Positions 1 to 11,683 of a DNA stretch of 64,000 bases are shown here, in pieces. The DNA comes from Rhypophila decipiens (lineage: Eukaryota > Ascomycota > Sordariomycetes > Sordariales > Naviculisporaceae). The position numbers and the translations under genes were made by a program. Location of the stretch: assembly GCA_033297075.1 (NCBI GenBank), contig MU858063.1:124001-188000 (forward strand), written 5' to 3'. The stretch's first letter is position 1, and every line of letters starts with the position of its first letter. The notes beneath the pieces are model-generated. The model did not search any database and was not told where the DNA came from. It saw only the letters and a list, made by a program, of their open reading frames with translations.

Positions 1-2252
1 GCAAGTCGAGGGTCTGTCTGCATCTGAGATGATGATATCAGTGATCGGATGAAACTGTAGCTTGGTTATGGTGGGGCGTCATCTCACTCCCGCCATATCA
101 TTGCTTCCGAGTTGGGCGATATCGACATGCACTCTGCTGAAATTGACATTCTCGGAGGGGAAACAGTCCAGTTTTGGGTCGGGGTTGTTGGTGGAGGGGC
201 TGGTGAAGCCACCGAAAAACAGTGCACGTGTGCTGTCCTGGCCGCTGACTGATAGTCTGTTTCCCACTGTGGGTGTAGTGCTGTGGCTCCCACGCCAGCT
301 GAGGGTAGCACTGCTGGGGGCCGTCGTCCTGATTCTGCTCTCACAAGCCTTGACACCGCCAGTCTCTGTGCTGTCAACTTGCTTTATCACGCCCAGCAAT
401 GGCATCCAATGCTACTCAACCCCTGCTCCTGCATCTCAAACCGTTGTCCAACGTCCTCACGACCTGTCCGTGCGTTCAAGGTTCAGATGAACTTGCTCGA
501 GAGTGTTTGTTTTGAACTGCTGGCTGAACCTTGTTGTTCTCGAGGTCTTGCCATTTATCGGGAGGACTTGACGCATGCATTTATTTATTGCGAGTTTTCC
601 ATTCCGATTATTAGGTGAGGAGAAGAAGAAAAAAGAAAGGAAGCATTGGCATATTTACTTAGGAATAACCCGTATTCAACAGACGCCGGTTCCGACCAAA
701 AAAAGGCTCCATCAACGGACCGGGTAGAGAACATCGGCTCGGCCGCTCGAGCAGCAGCTGGCGGTGTCTGTGGTGGCGTTTGTATTACAATTACAGGGCC
801 TCACGGGGCGAATTATAGGGAGGAGTAGCAGGGCAGCAGGGGGTCTCAGCACCTTTGTTTTCGTTCGTCATCCTCCCTTGGTCTCAAAAGGTCCGACTGG
901 AGCCAATTCGTCGTTTCTTTTTCCAGTCAACCTCGAGGTTCTGGACATGACTTGCAGCCAGAGATCCCGCAGGTCTCACAGCCAGAAATTGATTTCTGAT
1001 GAGCTCAGACTCTCTCGAGTACCAAGCTGAAGCATCTGAAAACTCTCTCCCAAAGGGAGTGGTTGTCTTTGGTGGTATATACTGCAACTTTCCGTGCCAT
1101 CAGACCCCTTTCCCAACCTGCCCGTTGTACCTTCCTGGGCGGTCGTCCCAGGGTCGAGGCTCTCTATGTGTTCCGGCGACAGAATCTGGGACCAAAATAG
1201 GAATGGGCGGGCTGCATCTCGACTTCTCAACCGATTAGAAGACTAGTCAACGGGCGAGATCCAGTAAGGTGGTTTTTTTTTTCTCCTAGCCGACTGCAAG
1301 GCAGGAGTGCGGGAGGGGGGCCACTCGGGATTCGGGAGGCGTCTTCTTTTTCTATATGTGCAGGTGTCACCCACTGGGGACTGGGGGGCAACTCCACTAG
1401 GTCAGTGGTCCTGCTTTGACAGCCCTTGATTTTCCTTGTGCTTTAATGTCTATACTATTCCCTTGTTGAATCCCAGGTTCGGTAGCCACTGCCGTCAGCA
1501 TTTATCTTTCCGGACGGAGTAGTCCATGTTGATATGTGGGATATACAGAATATTTCATCTCATCTCCTTCATCTGCCCCCTGTCTCTCGTTGGCCCCTCC
1601 TTCATCTTTGCTGCTTTCCTTCCTTCCTTTCCATCGAGGCCAACAGCCCACCTCGGTGTGAACAAACCCTAAGCCCTTGCCTCTTGTTCTTGTTGTGGAG
1701 TCCTGCTTCTCCTCTGCCGTCTCGGATGACTTGATCCTCTTTTGATTTCTTCCCAGTTCCTCGTTCTTCAACCTCTCACTTCTTTTGTCTCTTCTCCAGT
1801 CAGCCTGGGTACAAGAACCCGGGCCCTCCCACGAGCCAGCACCAAGCCTCCCTCTCACTGCTGCTGCTGCTGCTGCTGCTGCTCCGCTAGTATTGTCTCG
1901 CCTGTGGTATCACCACCCTCACCGTCCACCACATTCCGGCCGTTGCGGCACTTGTCCGACCTATCTGGGTCACTGCGTTGCGGGTTCGTACCACCTTGCC
2001 AGGCTATGCCATTGATCATTCTGAACCAATGCTGACTTTCTCCGCGCACTCAGTTCCTCTTACAAGGTATGACCCCTTTTCAGCTCGCCAGAGAGAAGCC
2101 TTCCTCGGCCTTCGACGCAGTGTTCAAGAAAGGGGATCGTCGGTCGTTTTTCAGCCACTGACTCTCTGGAGACACAATATTCGGGCTCCGTACACCCGTC
2201 TCCCAGTTACAGGGCGTCCAGCAGCACTCTCTCGATGAAACCGCGCTGACCA
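1..2252. other. Intergenic region and probable 5' leader of the first gene
   Basis: No convincing gene. On the minus strand, 79-405 is an open frame of 108 codons with an ATG whose C-terminal half reads protein-like (residues such as ALFFGGFTSP and ENVNFSRVHVDIAQLG). It could be a last exon of an orphan gene, but nothing confirms it. From about 1500 the plus strand becomes pyrimidine-rich with a CTG repeat, which fits a long 5' leader of the gene at 2253. Confidence 0.4.
1858..1883. repeat. (CTG)n microsatellite in a probable 5' leader
   Basis: About nine CTG triplets lie roughly 370 bp upstream of the start codon at 2253. They sit in pyrimidine-rich sequence likely to be transcribed. Confidence 0.85.
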
Positions 2253-4337
2253 ATGTACCTGAATCAGGATTCCAGGGCCAAGATGCCCGACTTAAACATG
2301 GCCAACGGCCTCGAGAAGCTCGAGAAAAAGTGGGAGCACATCTTCAGGAAACGACGGGGCACCCAGATCGAAGCCTCCAACCAATCTGCTGGGTCAACCG
2401 TCTCCCTCTTGGACGGCCCATCCCTCCTGGAAACACAGAAATTTCCACAGCCCTCGTTCATCCGGCCAACCTCGACACGGATGGAAGCTCGCCATGATAC
2501 TTTTATGGGACGGTCTGGACGGCGTACCAGAAGTCTCCCCGAACCAAGCTCCGACCCTTCATCCAGCGAACTTCTCATCTCGGACACAGCCGCTACCTCT
2601 CCCGACCCATCGAGCTCCCCATCACCAGGATTCTCAGAACCTATCTATGCGCCCAAGGAGCCAGCTTCACCCCCTAGACGACGTGTAACCTACAGTCCTT
2701 TCCCGCCTCGGCTCGACATTCCTCGTCGATCGTCGTCCCTGAGTCCCGAGCAACGAGGGAGCACCAACTCGCTGGCAGAGCTTCTCGAGTTCAGCTTTGA
2801 AAACTCGTCAGGTCCCTCGGTCGGAAAGAAGATGAGCCCAATGCCATCTCCTCGCTCTCGCTCGAGATCCAGCTCCAGATCTCCGTCACGTCCCATCTCC
2901 ACGGCAGAATCAAGCAAGCGTGCTTCGGAGGCTACCATCAAAATGGCCATGTCTACAGAGACATTGAGACCCGCCCGTCCAGGAACCCTGGAGCCCGCTT
3001 GGAGAGGCAGGTTCAGCAGCCTCTGGGATGAGTCATACGACCCCATTTCTCGCGAGACACTCAGACCCATCTCAACCGAGACACTGAAGCCCATCTCGAA
3101 GGAAGCATCTCAACTGGTCTCGACGGAGACTATACACCCCATCTCGACAGACACATCGAGACTTGTCCATTCCAGGAGGCAAAGCTCTCTCTGGACAGAT
3201 CCATTCAGACCCGACAGAGCGTCACCCATAGACATGCTGTCACTTAGAGCCTCGCCAGGCCCAAGTTGGGCCAACAGTCCAGGATCGGCTAGCAGCCCGA
3301 GGTCCTCGGAACTCGAAACCCCTGGATCATTTCCCTCTAGCAAGCTGCGGTTGCAGATACCCGAACCCGAGACATCTCCGTCACTCGTCCCCTTGCCGCA
3401 GTCAGCGCGTAGTGATCGCACTGTGAGCTCGTATGGACCAGTCACTCCAACAAGCACCTCCAGACCAATTACTCCCATCATCACATTCTCGTCTCCTTCT
3501 CTGCTAGATGAGCCGACCTTGAAGGACTTTCTTTCTCTCACGGATGATGATGTGGCCGACCCAGACGTTACCATCACCCAGGATCGGGTAACAAAGCAGT
3601 TTCCGTCTCCCCCTCAACGAGCTGCCCCTTCGCCGCCTCCGAGCTGTGGCTTGCCACCCAACCCGCCGCTGCTCACGACATTCCCGATGCCCCCTAGCCA
3701 CAAGCCTCGTTCCCGGAGATCCTCGGGTGATTCGGATCTCATCATCCTTCCTCCTCCCCTGGCCAGCCAACCCGAAGCTGGTGCAGCAGCCGCCCTGGAG
3801 GCCGTTCGAATCGCAACGAAATATCGGATGGATCTGGTGTATGTTGTCAACCTCTGGCCGAAGAAGACTATGGGCTCTTCCAAGCCCAACACCTCGCCTC
3901 TGCGGAGGCAAACATCCCTCTCGTCCATGTCGACCGTCATCCATAAGCCCAGGACCGATGACTACCGACTGGATGGCCGACTGATGGCGGCAAACGGACT
4001 CCACTTGGCCCCGTGTCCGTTCAAAGTGTCAAGTGCCGTCCTGAAGAAGGTGCTCCGGACCAATGGCTGGCTGGAGTACCGAAACGACGCCACCACCAGC
4101 GAAGGGTTCGAAGCCCTCGGTGGGTTTGCCCGGGGGTACAGCCACCCCTTCTTCACCAACGACGGGGAGAGCAACCGCGGCATTGTCTTCTCGGCCTACC
4201 GCCGGGCCCGTGCCGATGGCAGCCATGCCAACATGGCTCGCGAGGAGCTGGATGAGATGGGCAGAGATGCAGAGGCGCTCTGCACCATGTTGGTCGACCT
4301 GGCCAACTCGGAGAGACGGATGCGTGTAAACGCATAA
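2253..4337 (+). CDS. Ser/Pro/Arg-rich fungal orphan protein with octapeptide repeats
   Basis: Single exon, 694 residues. I do not recognise a named family. Residues 1-510 are low complexity, rich in Ser, Pro, Thr and Arg with many SP/TP and RS pairs (for example RSRSRSSSRSPSRP near 200), so this part is probably disordered and heavily phosphorylated. Residues 259-306 carry six tandem octapeptides of the pattern xETLxPIS. From about residue 515 the sequence becomes ordered: a helix containing AALEAVRIATKYRMDLVYVV, then an ANGLHLAP stretch and an ending typical of a folded domain with acidic helices. This C-terminal part is likely the conserved functional domain. The ATG at 2253 lies in the context CCAATG; a second in-frame ATG (MPDLNM) follows 11 codons later and could also serve. 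There are no membrane segments or signal peptide, so it is probably nuclear or cytosolic. Confidence 0.8.
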   Translation: MYLNQDSRAKMPDLNMANGLEKLEKKWEHIFRKRRGTQIEASNQSAGSTVSLLDGPSLLETQKFPQPSFIRPTSTRMEARHDTFMGRSGRRTRSLPEPSSDPSSSELLISDTAATSPDPSSSPSPGFSEPIYAPKEPASPPRRRVTYSPFPPRLDIPRRSSSLSPEQRGSTNSLAELLEFSFENSSGPSVGKKMSPMPSPRSRSRSSSRSPSRPISTAESSKRASEATIKMAMSTETLRPARPGTLEPAWRGRFSSLWDESYDPISRETLRPISTETLKPISKEASQLVSTETIHPISTDTSRLVHSRRQSSLWTDPFRPDRASPIDMLSLRASPGPSWANSPGSASSPRSSELETPGSFPSSKLRLQIPEPETSPSLVPLPQSARSDRTVSSYGPVTPTSTSRPITPIITFSSPSLLDEPTLKDFLSLTDDDVADPDVTITQDRVTKQFPSPPQRAAPSPPPSCGLPPNPPLLTTFPMPPSHKPRSRRSSGDSDLIILPPPLASQPEAGAAAALEAVRIATKYRMDLVYVVNLWPKKTMGSSKPNTSPLRRQTSLSSMSTVIHKPRTDDYRLDGRLMAANGLHLAPCPFKVSSAVLKKVLRTNGWLEYRNDATTSEGFEALGGFARGYSHPFFTNDGESNRGIVFSAYRRARADGSHANMAREELDEMGRDAEALCTMLVDLANSERRMRVNA
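3027..3170 (+). repeat. Six tandem 24-bp units coding for octapeptides
   Basis: Units read DESYDPIS, RETLRPIS, TETLKPIS, KEASQLVS, TETIHPIS, TDTSRLVH. Each is exactly 24 bp, with drift between units, inside the orphan at 2253-4337. Confidence 0.85.
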
Positions 4338-7300
4338 ATTAGAAGTTGAGGCCGCCGACGCCGCAGGACTTCCCTCGACCTTCTTGCTTTCTTCTGTCCT
4401 TGTCCTAGGTGGCATCTCTTGCAGCCCTTGATGTTTCTTTTGGCTCTTCATGTAACGATATTACCGACGCGCGAGCCACAAACATATTATACCCCCGTGC
4501 GGCATCACAGTTACGCACATACGAGTTTCTTTACAACATAATTATTATGATGGGTGGGGGATGGTGGAATTTTGCTAGACTTGTTGGAACAAAAGGTTTG
4601 GGGCATGATGTATATTTTAGACTTTCTTGATGTTTTTGACGACAATAACGGGCTACGAGCCATGGAATGAATAGCATGATAGGGCCTGGTGGCTAGCAAT
4701 GATGAAGAGTGGTATTTTTGGCGATTCAGTCGTCTCTCCAGAAACATGAGTTTGCTTGGCTGTCGTGACTTGACTTTGATGATTTAAACGTATTGTGGCT
4801 GTCCACTTGGCTAAGGGGAGGCAACTTACAGTCTTGGGTGAGGGAATTGTTGACCTTTTCTCTCTTCCCAGCGGAGCGGCTATCACGGACAAAGACCACC
4901 TCCCATGGTGTCGTTGGGATAGTGTCAATCGGGCCAATGCCCAAGCTATATGGATTCTCAGGCTGAAATTCGAACATGACGAACAACGCTGGGAAAGAGT
5001 AAAACTCCAAAACGCTAAAAGATCTTTCTTTAAATTATTTTAATTAATTAACTAGTCTTTCCACTCGTTGTACTCGGATCCAGGTCGTCTATGACGGCTA
5101 TTGTCTGGGGCATGGGCGGTGTTGACTTCGGATCTGTCGGAGGTAGAGACGACGACGAGGTCCGCAAACTCATGAAATGAATGCACCAAGAGCGACTTAT
5201 GCTTTATCAGCTAATACACTCCGTGCTCGTGCCTTTTAGCTTTCGAGCCACTTGAAAAGGCTACTAGCTCGGACGATCTTGCCACCTTTGATACAATGGG
5301 ACAGAAAAAAGAAGAAAACCCAGGGATACCCAGCCATCTGACGACGGTAGAATATGAATCGACCAACGACTAGCAGTGCATGTTGTGTCCACATGTAAAG
5401 CCGTTTAAATATTGAGCGTTGGGAAGAACTGGAACAAGTTCCAGTGACAAGGTCAGCAGCCCCCAGCAGCTTGGCTGAGAGACCTATGTGTCGACAGGTT
5501 GTTACTATCACGAGACGATTCTCCAGATAATGTTGCAATTAACAGAATAAGACAGAACAAATAAGAGTAAATAAACTATCAGTCTGCGTGATGAAGAGTT
5601 GTAGGATAGGGCAGTTCATGGGTTGGTTGACTTTGGCTGGCTGAGCTTAACTGATCTTTTCTAGTCATCTCCTATTATCTTATTTTTAGCTTTTCCCAGG
5701 TCTTTTGTCTTTTACTTGATATACTCACTACCTGATTCTCATGATAGCACATGCTGATTTAGCCATCAAGCACCTCTACTTGCACCGAGTTTGGGAAATG
5801 TTAGAATGAAACGTGATTTTAGTGTCTTGGTGAAAAGACGACCTCCTCCCCGACCCCAACCCCTGAGCGGCATCTCTGGGGGGTGAATGATAGCACCATC
5901 CTCGAGTCTGCGGCCTCTTCTCAGCAGAAGGTCGGGAGAGCAGACCATTTCCCGACTTTCTCCTGCCCATAGAGGAGGTTAGAAGCTTCAGGCTTGAGGC
6001 TTTGAACTGGTATGAGGGACAGCACCCAATACAAACACACCCATCCACGTGTACCTTGGTCATGTTATACTCCCACTGCCCCCAAGTATCCACCATATCC
6101 TCGAAATACGGTATAACCGTCGCCGCTAAATTGTCGACAAACCCAAAGATGTACTTGCTGTTTATCGTTGATTGTAAGTACCTCAATCTTTCCTACATTT
6201 TTTATGTTATTCTCTCCCAGGGTATGCTTTAGTCTCAATGTCGAATGTTTCTTGGATCTATCGAGCAGACCGAGAAAGGGGCAATGGATGGGTAGGTTAA
6301 TATACCCTCCGACATGATAGGAGACTAATACAGGATGATCTAAACAAGCTATATTGCTCCGGTGCCTCTTTACGGTCAAAATTAACAAGATATATAAGTA
6401 AACAGACCTTGGACCTGACGCTGCTTTTTATGTGGGCATATAGACCAAGAGCAGGAACCCCAGAAACTAATATGAGTTCAGGTACATAGCTGATATTCAG
6501 TAAATAGACTTGAGAAGAATAACCTGTCTCTGTAAGATAACAAGGTCGGACTCTTCCGATACTATCGTGTTTTTCGGACCACTCCATCTCTCACTCACTC
6601 TCCTCACTCACGTTTATATAGACATTCTCAAGTATCCGTTACCCTCATCCCGCACTCTGGCCCTCCACATTATCACTCATTCTCTTACTCACTCTTTTCA
6701 ATTGCATTTTCCAACACTGTTAGTGACTCAGCTACTCCCTCTTATTTATATAATATCTGTGTATATTCATGTACCTACCTGTGTACTCATATGTGTGCGT
6801 GTGTGTGTTATGTGTATGTGTGTTATGTGTATGTGTATGTGTGTTATGTGTATGTGTGTGTATGTGTGTGTATGTGTGTGTATGTGTGTGTATGTGTGTG
6901 TATGTGTGTGTATGTGTGTGTATGTGTGTGTATGTGTGTGTGTGTATATGTGCTGCCCAGCTCTTATGTTCGCTCCAAAAGTGTCGAGGTGTTATGAGAT
7001 ATCTTGCTAATATCTCGCTTACTCTAGTAGGTAGTTGATACTCTCAAATCTTTCTTGGGAAGGACCTGTAGCTGAACGACTGCCGCCGACCTGGGGTATG
7101 ATGCTTAAACAAAAAGACATCTCCGATTATAACGACTGGACAGCAGTGATAGATACCTAGTGTTGGTCAGTAACAGAGTTGCAATGTGTTCCGGTTGTCT
7201 GTCAACTAACACCCCGGGTACCAAAAGGAGACTAGATCAAGTTCACCGAAATCACTTCCATTTAAAAAAAAGTTATAGATTTATTAGGAGGTGATGTTTC

Positions 7301-7446
7301 ACCGAACAACGTATATTTTGGTTCAAACACCGAAGAAAAATACTCAACGAACGAGCGTTAATAATGAAAGAGAGTGAAAGAGCCCTAAAATGAAACAAGG
7401 TATTTTTAACTTTTCAACCCCTCGGTCCATACCTGAATGAAAATAT
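4338..7446. other. Gene-poor intergenic stretch
   Basis: About 3.1 kb without a supportable gene. Open frames are short, overlap on both strands and lack splice partners. It includes a GT-rich microsatellite at 6790-6950. The part next to 7447 is the 3' side of the minus-strand secreted-protein gene. Confidence 0.5.
6790..6950. repeat. GT-rich microsatellite (TATGTGTGTG)n
   Basis: About 160 bp of TATGTG/TGTG units; the central part is a regular 10-bp TATGTGTGTG array. The Cys/Val/Met-rich open frames across it are an artefact of the repeat. Confidence 0.95.
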
Positions 7447-8139
7447 CTAGATAGTCAAAAACCGAAAAGCATCCACAGTAAAGTTCCGGGGCCCGGTATA
7501 GACCTGATGTCTAAACATACCCGTCCCCAGCACAGGAATATCGCTCCCAGGGACGACATAGACCCCTTCATCAGTGATATTCTCCCCATTTTTACCGCCG
7601 GCTAACTGCCGAATGATGATCAATTTCGCCGGAGTGTCAGAAATCGTATCTTCTTCCAGTGTGTCCGCCCCGGGGCCGGGGTATTTCCACTGAAACGAGA
7701 CGAGACCGGTGGGCGAGTTGAGTGCGTCTGGGTCCGGGTAGAATGCCCTTTTACGTAGGGGTTCGCTTACGTCGTCGTCCCCAAAGAGGGTCGTATTGCT
7801 GCAGTACGTTTCCCGGATTGTGTCGAGAGATTCCGAGCCTGTTGTGCCTAGGATCTGGCAGTACAGGAGGGGCGTGCCGGGTTCTACGATTAGGTTGAAG
7901 CCGTAGCTTTTTTGGGTGGAGGTTAGCCAAAGATGTTGATGATGAAAGGTTGGAGAGAAAAAGACTTACTATACTCTGTGGCTTAATATTATTGCTGTGG
8001 CGGTGAAGTTCGTCACTTGGAACGAGGGGACCTCCCGTAAAAGTTTCTTGAAATGCGGCGGGTCCCCACGCTCGTGGATGGGGCTTGCTGTTGAGCTGGC
8101 GGCGGCAGCTAGAATGATGATGAGGCTTGTGGCCTTCAT
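7447..8139 (-). CDS. Small secreted protein, 209 aa, one intron
   Basis: Hand-built model: exon 1 at 7970-8139, 63-nt intron at 7907-7969 (donor GTAAGT, branch GCTAAC, acceptor AAAAAG), exon 2 at 7447-7906. Exon 1 ends with two bases of a Tyr codon that exon 2 completes, and the frame then runs cleanly to TAG. The N-terminus MKATSLIIILAAAASSTA is a signal peptide with cleavage likely after TA|S. The mature part has an FQVTNFTATA strand, a VEPGTPLLYC segment, two cysteines that could pair (LLYC and ETYC), several NxS/T sites and an ending VYTGPRNFTVDAF. This layout resembles a common group of ascomycete small secreted proteins (F.V..FTA...HS...Y.F.V..PGT...C and a C-terminal YTGP..FT). The comparison is from memory and the function is unknown. 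The cysteines often seen near the HS motif in that group are absent. An extracellular, effector-like or cell-surface role is inference. Confidence 0.82.
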
Positions 8140-11114
8140 TGTGTTTGTGTGTTTGTGTGTTTATGAGAGTTGAATATCTTGAGATGTTGGATGTTTGAGG
8201 CTTGGACGTATGACGAGGTACAAGTGTTGGAGTTCTGAGTCTGGTATATGTGATTAGATATGATCAACTTTTAGCAAGCATGTGGTCACTGGTATTCTTC
8301 TCCTACAAAAGCCCACCCACGGAGGCGCGTTGTCAATATTTGTAGTCTTCTTCATGTTCATGGAAGGTGCTGGTACCTCTCCACAGAATATTAAAGCAAC
8401 CAACATGTGATGTACAAATTTTGCAAACCTTGAGTTTGCTGATATCCGGGCCGGCAACTTACACTTTGAGCTACCAGTCATATAAACTCTTGGCGTAGCC
8501 GGGCAGGTAATATAAAGCCGTCTCCAGAGAACCTTCGCGTAGGCTGCAGGTCAATCTATCGTCTGGTGGTTGGAGCTGTCACTACATGTCACTGGCTCAT
8601 GGTCGAGGCCACGAACCTGGTTCGGTCAAACCACACCGGGTGCACCTGATGCGGAGATGATCGTGATATATAAATAGGCAGGCGAACGATGGCCAAATGA
8701 TTGTGGAGGAGATGGAAATTAAAATATAAATGATATAACCTGTCCGCGAAAGCCTGGACCTGGGAAGCAATTGTTGGATGAGACCTCCTTTCTTACCGAG
8801 AGAGACATCAATACAAAAGCTGGGAATTGCCAAGATGTTTATAACCCGGAGAGCTCTCCGGTTCACTCGCTCGAGGAGCCAGAAATTGCAGGCAAGTGTC
8901 CCGACACGGTGCCGTCTTACCCTTCCTCCACTCTTACAGACACCCGAGTTGCAAGTCCGGGAGAACAAGTGTACCGTTCATCAGGATCGCTGGCCTCCGA
9001 GGCAAATGAGGAGAGAGAAGCGAACACGCCACACCGGCTCTATCGGTTGATGTGGTCAGCACTTTCTGAGTCCTGACGTCACGCGAATGATATTGAGGGG
9101 AATGCCGGCTTCATTGTGAAGATAGTGTGCTCTGACAAGAGCACAGCATTGGGAATTGTCATCCACCGTGTCTCGACGACTGCTGTGCTTGTGGCTATCG
9201 AGACGAAGAGAAAGCCTGTTCTCGGGAGAATGTGAAGCTCTCCAGGTCCAAGTTCCGGCGAGAGAGCCAAGTGGATTGCCGTGGTGGCCGTTGCCGTGGA
9301 AATGGCACAACTTTTGATTTGTGCTCATCTATAGGTCGTCCTCAATGGAAACACATGGTATGATCTTGGTGGGACGGAGGACTCGATCTCGTCGGACGGG
9401 AAGAAGGAGAAGGCGGGCAAGTTACGACCCTGAGAGGTTGACATGAGGTTGCCCAGGGACAGGCCAAGATAAGATGCAAGAGCTGTGTGACTTTGACGTG
9501 GCTCTGTGAAGATGTATGGAAATGTAGTAGAACAGAAGATGAGCACACAAGTTGACGTGACATTGTTAGGATGATTGGCATGACAAAAAGCAGATGCCGT
9601 TGAGATATAAAATGGCCGAGTGGTCGAGTTTGGTTCAGATTTCCGTCATTCACATCCGGGGCAGCCCGACTGGGGCGGCAACACAAGACGAGCTGCCGAC
9701 CTGCTCAGAAACAGATTTCCCCAGCATCTTACCTATCATGGCCTCGCGCCTACTGTATATGCATGCACTCCACTGCAGGTGCTGCAGAAGCCACGATTGT
9801 CTTTTGCCAGAATCCTCCGGTCATGATGATGGATTTCATGTCGGTCCAGATATCAATGTCAGTTATCCGTAAATCTTGGGGGAATTCTACAAATTGTTGA
9901 ACGGGAATGAAATATAAAGATCGATGCCTGACCAGGCCGGTCCTTGGGCATAAATTGTAAGGCTCTGGCAGACGGAAAGACACTTCACAACGCAAGTAAA
10001 TCTGCCGACGACATCAAGGTTGTCGGAGGCGGTGACCACTGACATGCTCGAGATCAAGATGTTCAGCATGCAAGCCCCACCGCCAACTCAGCACAATGGC
10101 GGTGGACAGGGCGGGCAATGCGGGCAATGCGGGCAGCCACTGGCAGCCACTGGCCGAGGGCGGCACTAGCAGAATCGGTACCATGCCAGGAAGCCCTTCC
10201 CTGTCTAACTTTTTTTCTTCACGCCTTCTTTATCCTTCAAGGTCCCAGGGCTCCCTCCGCCCTTTGCTCCTCTGCCCTTTCTTCTTTTTGTCTCAACAAC
10301 CATCAGCCGGTCCTGCCGGTACTTGTCCAGAATAGAGTCGACCCAGGAGGTCGCCTTTGTGAAGGGGCAGGCGGAACTGTGGAGAGCTGTCGACCGGGCC
10401 GCCCTGACCAACCTGGAGAGGCCAGGGGGGTTTCAGTGGGCCACGGCTTCGGGTTCAGGTTCGATCGCCTTATCGTCGCCGAGATTGCCCTCGGGAAGCC
10501 CAAGACAAGGACGATCGTCAACACGGTCCCTGGTTTTCAAAGGAATTTGATTTTCCTCGACTTGGATTCTTTCCATCACAGCCGCAAAATACGAGCTTTT
10601 TGCACCAATTCCCTCGACATTTGGAGCAATTCCACGTCAAATAGTTTGTTGTCAGCCTAGAAAGACTCTTCATCCGTCAAGGTACGTAACTCTTTACCTT
10701 CAGCCCCTAAATTGCCCCGCAGAGCTGGCGTAATCAGGGGACAAAACAGAGGGCAGAAGGCCTTTTTTGACAAAGGCCAATCCTAATTGCTCCATCGGGC
10801 TTGGCCTTGGCGACCCCCTGTCAATCCAAGCCATCAGCCCAAATTTATTTTTGTTCTTCAGTCCTAACAGCCCCTTCTTGACAGATCTTCAACAAGGCCA
10901 CGACTCGCTATTCCTCGTGACTGCTGCACCTTCGTCACCAAACGCGTCATCTGCCTTGGGCAAAGCGACTTTTACGTCTAGCTTTCAAATAATCGTCGAT
11001 TTGCTCTTTCAGCGCCTTCGAGATCTACCAGACCCTGACGGACATCACTTCCACGTGTCAGCATCAAGACCGAAACCACAGGCCAAAATTTCAAACAAGA
11101 CACCCACAGTCACC
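8140..11114. other. Intergenic region and leader of the Yip3-like gene
   Basis: The part just above 8139 is the promoter of the minus-strand secreted-protein gene. Between 8250 and 10090 I see only short frames. At 9750-10069 on the minus strand two overlapping frames read partly protein-like (one begins MLNILISSMSVVTASDN), but no splice joins them; it may be a decayed small secreted gene. From about 10200 the sequence is pyrimidine-rich on the plus strand. A plausible 5'-UTR intron runs 10682-10884 (donor GTACGT after CAAG, branch CCTAAC, acceptor TTGACAG), followed by the leader of the gene at 11115. Confidence 0.4.
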
Positions 11115-11645
11115 ATGTCGCGCATACAGATTCCTCTCGACGCTCTGACGTCTCGCCTTAACCTGGGAGACCGGTTCAGCAGCCTCCGTTCGGGATCGTT
11201 GGCGAACCGCTTCTCCAACCTCCGGCCCGTCGGCGAGTTCTTCGACATCAAGCGCATCTCCAAGCCCGCCAACTTTGGTGAGGTCCAGTCGCGTGTCAAC
11301 TACAACTTGACCTACTTCTCGAGCAACTACTCGGCCGTCTTCGTCATGCTCGCCATCTACGCGCTGCTCTCCAACATCTGGCTGCTCTTCGACATCGCCT
11401 TTGTCATGGGTGGAACCTACATCATCGGCAAGCTCGAGGGGCGCGACCTGGAGCTCGGCAATCAGCGCTTCACTACCTCACAGCTCTACACGGGCCTCTA
11501 CTGCATCGCGATCCCAATAGGTATCATCGCGTCGCCGTGGAACACGGCCCTGTGGCTGATCGGTGCTAGTGGCGTGGTCATCCTGGGCCATGCTGCATTT
11601 ATGGACAAGCCCATCGATGAGGCTTTTTCCGGGGAGGCGGTCTAG
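11115..11645 (+). CDS. yip3: PRA1/Yip3-family prenylated Rab acceptor
   Basis: Single exon, 176 residues. The start is the ATG at 11115 in the strong context CACCATGTCG; the frame stays open upstream, but that sequence does not look like the family. The PRA1 domain covers about residues 50-170, with the family pattern RVNYNLTYFSSNYSAVF followed by two hydrophobic hairpins (VMLAIYALLSNIWLLFDIAFVMGGTYIIG, and GLYCIAIPIGIIASPWNTALWLIGASGVVILGHAAF split over two segments). Proteins of this family sit in ER/Golgi membranes as four-segment hairpin proteins and bind prenylated Rab/Ypt GTPases, helping vesicle traffic. Length matches yeast Yip3. A probable 5'-UTR intron lies upstream. The stop codon is only about 35 nt before the coding sense of the next gene on the same strand, which is unusually tight for a fungus. 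Confidence 0.93.
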   Translation: MSRIQIPLDALTSRLNLGDRFSSLRSGSLANRFSNLRPVGEFFDIKRISKPANFGEVQSRVNYNLTYFSSNYSAVFVMLAIYALLSNIWLLFDIAFVMGGTYIIGKLEGRDLELGNQRFTTSQLYTGLYCIAIPIGIIASPWNTALWLIGASGVVILGHAAFMDKPIDEAFSGEAV

Positions 11646-11683
11646 GTGGTCGGCCGCGAGCTCCCAAATCTGCGCCCCTATGG

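Noticed and set aside
6510..7038. Cys/Val/Met-rich proteins
   Set aside because: Translation of the GT microsatellite.
10767..11114. 116-codon N-terminal extension of the Yip3-like protein
   Set aside because: The frame is open by chance in the leader; the family starts at the ATG at 11115, which has a strong context, and a 5'-UTR intron overlaps the extension.
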